Assembly: GCF_946404245.1 (NCBI RefSeq)
Contig: NZ_CAMJCX010000011.1
Location: forward strand, 1-44,140
From: an uncultured Methanobrevibacter sp.
GTDB lineage: Archaea > Methanobacteriota > Methanobacteria > Methanobacteriales > Methanobacteriaceae
Length of the DNA: 44,140 nucleotides
Direction of reading: 5' to 3'
Shown: one piece after another, positions 41,804-44,140 of the stretch
Numbering within the stretch: the first letter of the stretch is position 1
How the letters are laid out: each line of letters starts with the position of its first letter
Translations under genes and position numbers: made by a program
Notes under the pieces: model-generated
Seen by the model: the letters and a program-made list of their open reading frames with translations, nothing else
What the model was told of the DNA's origin: nothing
The model's database searches: none

Positions 41804-42814
41804 TTAACCGAAGAGAGCTCCTAACCCAGCTGCTGCTTCTTCTTCACTATTTTCTTCTTCTTCCTCTTCTTCCTCTTCTTCTTCGACAACTTCTTCGACT
41901 ACTGGAGCAGCTGCTACAGCAACGTTAGCGAGTTTGTCTGCTAATTCGTCATCGATAGCTCCTTCAGTTCCAGCTACTTCGGATGCTAAAGCTAACATTT
42001 TAGCTTGTGCTAAACCGATAAGTGGTTCTGAAGTTTCAGAAGTCATTATTGCTGCTTCTACACCGACATTAATTGCTCTGGTGTATGCAAGAGTAATGAT
42101 AGTAGAAATAGTTTCATCAGTAGGTATAGCTGCGTTTACAGATAAGTTGAATGCACTTCTAAATGCATTTTGTACGTCAGCTAATGTTTGTTCTTCGTCG
42201 ATTGCAAGTACATCGGAAGTGTAAATAGATCCTTCTTCGTATACTGCTTTTAAGTCAATTCCTACTTCCATAGGATTAATATCCAATCTTGATAAAGTAG
42301 CTGCTACTTGTTTGGATACTTCTTCGCCAGCTTTTACGACAACTGTTTCTTTTTGTACGCAAATTTTACCTTTATCAATTTTTGCAGGAATTCCAACTTG
42401 TTGTAATTCACCTAAGAATGGACCTGGTTCAAAACCGGTGTCTCCTTCAGGTACAACAATATCATCAGGTGCAATAGTTCCTGGTTTTGCAGGAGCTGAA
42501 GTTTTGCTGTCTTCTAATATTTTGTACAATTTGAAAGGATTCATTTCAGTTGCAATAATTGCAATTTGACCATCCATATGTTCTGACAAGTCAACAATGT
42601 TGGTTTTTTCAGCATTACAATCTTTAAGAGCTAAATTAATAAGATTAATTTTAGACATTCTAACTACAGCTTTACCTTTTAATGATTTTCTCATTTCTTG
42701 GAGCTGTTTTGCAGGAATGTTTTCTAAATCAACAAGACCTACAACATCATATTCATTAATAATGTCTGTGAGCTCTTTAACTTCTTCCTTTTTCCATTCA
42801 GCAACATGAGCCAT
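41804..42814 (-). CDS. rpl10: Ribosomal protein L10 (archaeal P0)
   Basis: 336 residues, the long archaeal P0 form with the L10 domain ([20 protein letters not shown]), the P0 insertion domain ([20 protein letters not shown]), helical binding sites for three L12 dimers, and the acidic end [16 protein letters not shown]. It anchors L12 on 23S rRNA. Its ATG shares one base with the L1 stop (TAATG), so the two are translationally coupled, and L1-based feedback would reach L10 as well. Confidence 0.96.
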   Translation of the reverse strand: MAHVAEWKKEEVKELTDIINEYDVVGLVDLENIPAKQLQEMRKSLKGKAVVRMSKINLINLALKDCNAEKTNIVDLSEHMDGQIAIIATEMNPFKLYKILEDSKTSAPAKPGTIAPDDIVVPEGDTGFEPGPFLGELQQVGIPAKIDKGKICVQKETVVVKAGEEVSKQVAATLSRLDINPMEVGIDLKAVYEEGSIYTSDVLAIDEEQTLADVQNAFRSAFNLSVNAAIPTDETISTIITLAYTRAINVGVEAAIMTSETSEPLIGLAQAKMLALASEVAGTEGAIDDELADKLANVAVAAAPVVEEVVEEEEEEEEEEENSEEEAAAGLGALFG

Positions 42815-43452
42815 TAGATCACCCTCACTACTGGTCCCATAGTTGTTTTAATAAACATGGACTTTATTTGACTTCTTCCTTTTTCTAAATTGCGGTCTAA
42901 GACTGTAAGAACAGTTTCCACATTTTCAGCTATATCTTCGTCGGACATGTCTTGGCTTCCAACAACAATTTGAATGATTGGTTGTTGTTTTACACCAACT
43001 TTGACAGTACTTTGTAATCTTTCTAAAAGAGGATCTAATTTGATACTTGCTGGCACAGGTTTTGGCATTTTTCCACGAGGACCTAAAACAGGACCTAAGA
43101 ATCTACCAACGAGTGGCATCATATCAGCTTGAGCTACTAAGAAGTCAACAGAGTTTGCCATTTTTTTAGCGGATTTTCTGTCTTTTCCGAACTCTTCTAA
43201 ATCTCCTTTATTAATTACAGTGTCAAGACCAGCATCTTTAGCTTGAACAATGAGTTCCCCGTCAGCGATGACTCCGATTTTAACATCTTTGCCACGGCCG
43301 TTAGGAAGAGTAACTTCCTCATTAAACCTATTTTCTGGCTTTCTGACATCTAAGTCACGGATATTAATAATAATATCTACGGACTCAGTGAAGTTTCTCG
43401 GCTTAGATTGTTCTTTTGCCTCCTTCACCGCGTTAATTACATCTTGTGTCAT
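42814..43452 (-). CDS. rpl1: Ribosomal protein L1
   Basis: 212 residues from ATG 43452 ([20 protein letters not shown]), with GGGGGATGA before it; ATG 43458 lies too close to that site. Family marks are [33 protein letters not shown] and a C-terminal [12 protein letters not shown]1 forms the mobile stalk at the ribosomal E site. Codons 9-22 encode an RNA hairpin matching the known archaeal L1 operator, so the protein should repress its own operon. A separate promoter lies in the 176-bp gap after L11. Confidence 0.96.
   Translation of the reverse strand: MTQDVINAVKEAKEQSKPRNFTESVDIIINIRDLDVRKPENRFNEEVTLPNGRGKDVKIGVIADGELIVQAKDAGLDTVINKGDLEEFGKDRKSAKKMANSVDFLVAQADMMPLVGRFLGPVLGPRGKMPKPVPASIKLDPLLERLQSTVKVGVKQQPIIQIVVGSQDMSDEDIAENVETVLTVLDRNLEKGRSQIKSMFIKTTMGPVVRVI
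43388..43428 (-). promoter_or_regulatory. L1 autoregulatory mRNA hairpin inside the L1 gene
   Basis: On the minus strand GTGAAG-GA-GGC, a 15-nt loop, GCC-GAGAAA-CTTCAC. Both helices and the asymmetric internal loop (GA against GAGAAA) agree, as I recall it, with the L1-binding mRNA element of Methanococcus, which mimics the L1 site on 23S rRNA. It begins 24 nt after the ATG, close to its position in Methanococcus. Confidence 0.8.
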
Positions 43453-43628
43453 ATTCATCCCCCATGAACATAAGTTCATTGGATTTTTTTGGTTTCATGA
43501 GAATCGATTACAAGAAAAAAATTCTTAAACGATTGCATGAATTAAAAACAGTATATCAATTATAACCGTAATTATAACGTCATATACACTGTATTATTAA
43601 CTTAAATTTAATTTCAAATACTTAATAT

Positions 43629-44111
43629 CTATTCTGATAAGATATCGTCATATTCTCCAGCATCAACATCTTTTTGTGCTTGTCTTGGATCTTTTCCGTC
43701 AACGGATAAACCCATACTTACACAAGTTCCCATAACTTCTTTGATACCTGCTTTGTAATCGTTTGCGAGTAATGAATCAAATTTCATTCTTGCGATTTTT
43801 AAAGCGGTTTCAATTGGTAAGTCATTTACGATGTCTAAACCTGGTTCATGAGAACCTTTGTCGATGCCTAATTCTTCTTTGATAAGTGCTGTAGTTGGTG
43901 GAGTACCGATTTCAATATCTACTTCTTTAGTATCCCTATCAATCATGACTTTAACAGGTACTTTCATTCCAGCAAAGTCAGCAGTTTTTTGATTGATTTC
44001 GTCAACTACTTGCATCATGTTAACACCGAAAGGTCCTAATGCTGGGCCGATTGGAGGTCCCGCAGTAGCGCTTCCACCTTCGATGAGAACTTCGACTGTA
44101 TCTTTAGCCAT
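43629..44111 (-). CDS. rpl11: Ribosomal protein L11
   Basis: 160 residues. [20 protein letters not shown] followed by [18 protein letters not shown] is the L11 N-terminal domain with its proline-rich factor-contact segment, and the C-terminal RNA-binding domain ends with [21 protein letters not shown]11 binds the GTPase-associated region of 23S rRNA. AAAAGGAGG precedes the start. The gene is separated from L1 by 176 bp with TATA-like elements, so L11 may be transcribed with upstream genes beyond the window. The acidic C-terminal tail ([12 protein letters not shown]) is normal for archaea. Confidence 0.96.
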   Translation of the reverse strand: MAKDTVEVLIEGGSATAGPPIGPALGPFGVNMMQVVDEINQKTADFAGMKVPVKVMIDRDTKEVDIEIGTPPTTALIKEELGIDKGSHEPGLDIVNDLPIETALKIARMKFDSLLANDYKAGIKEVMGTCVSMGLSVDGKDPRQAQKDVDAGEYDDILSE

Positions 44112-44140
44112 CAGTCAGCCTCCTTTTGAATTATTCTAAT

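Overview
The window looks like part of the chromosome of a methanogenic archaeon of the order Methanobacteriales, most likely Methanobrevibacter or a close relative. The reasons are strong A+T bias, Shine-Dalgarno sites of the AGGTGA/GGTGAT type ahead of ATG, GTG and TTG starts, TATA boxes of the CATTTATATA type, and clearly archaeal genes: the [Fe]-hydrogenase Hmd with its cofactor genes, MfnE, archaeal EF-1 beta, ABCE1/RLI, RadB, L10e/P0 and archaeal-type AlaRS. These calls rest on reading motifs and family resemblance; no database was searched.

Layout. 1-4660: the 3' end of hmd, a strong hairpin terminator, then a tight hcgABCDEF run for the FeGP cofactor. 4668-4851: tRNA-Thr(GGU) and tRNA-Leu(UAA) on the minus strand. 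5009-7244: a small 2[4Fe-4S] ferredoxin, a DUF4330-like membrane protein and a Wzy-like polymerase. 7245-10234: an ECF nickel/cobalt transporter (cbiM, cbiN, then cbiQ, cbiO) behind repeated AGTATTA operator-like heptamers. 10231-12877: zinc ribbon, feoA and feoB on the minus strand. 13989-17736: a MarR regulator, then a TctA-like permease with a HATPase/STAS-like pair behind a 19-bp-period repeat array, then a methyltransferase-fold protein that may be HcgG. 17870-20948: a secretion/pilus ATPase, its TadC-like membrane partner and a DUF4012 protein. 21870-23377: pth2, mfnE, zinc finger, EF-1 beta. 23487-28639: RLI, a membrane protein, an aminotransferase/Fe-S/DGC operon, radB. 28732-30789: two paralogous thioester-domain-like surface proteins. 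30800-35588: Sua5, archaetidyl-transferase, DUF357, RhuM, a MacB-like ABC exporter, DUF3781. 35634-44111: FBP aldolase/phosphatase, a small unknown protein, ThiI, AlaRS, and ribosomal L12, L10, L1 and L11 with the L1 autoregulatory hairpin.

The most unusual content is non-coding. At 13175-13391 (plus) and 21535-21775 (minus) lie two related transcription units. About 145 nt of promoter plus 5' RNA is nearly identical, a one-base indel breaks any shared reading frame, hairpins are conserved in place but not in sequence, and CUCC-containing segments can pair with Shine-Dalgarno sequences. Both start from a promoter in which two DtxR/IdeR-like palindromes (TTTAGGYNNRCCTAAA) flank the TATA box. 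The same box-TATA-box layout precedes feoB, feoA and a third unit at 21076-21446 with a structured leader and a 37-residue Cys-rich peptide. Together they look like an iron-responsive regulon with paired small RNAs, comparable in logic to bacterial RyhB or FsrA. That function is inference.

Metal handling recurs in the window: a nickel-free hydrogenase, Ni/Co uptake, ferrous iron uptake, several Fe-S proteins, and putative metal-responsive operators.
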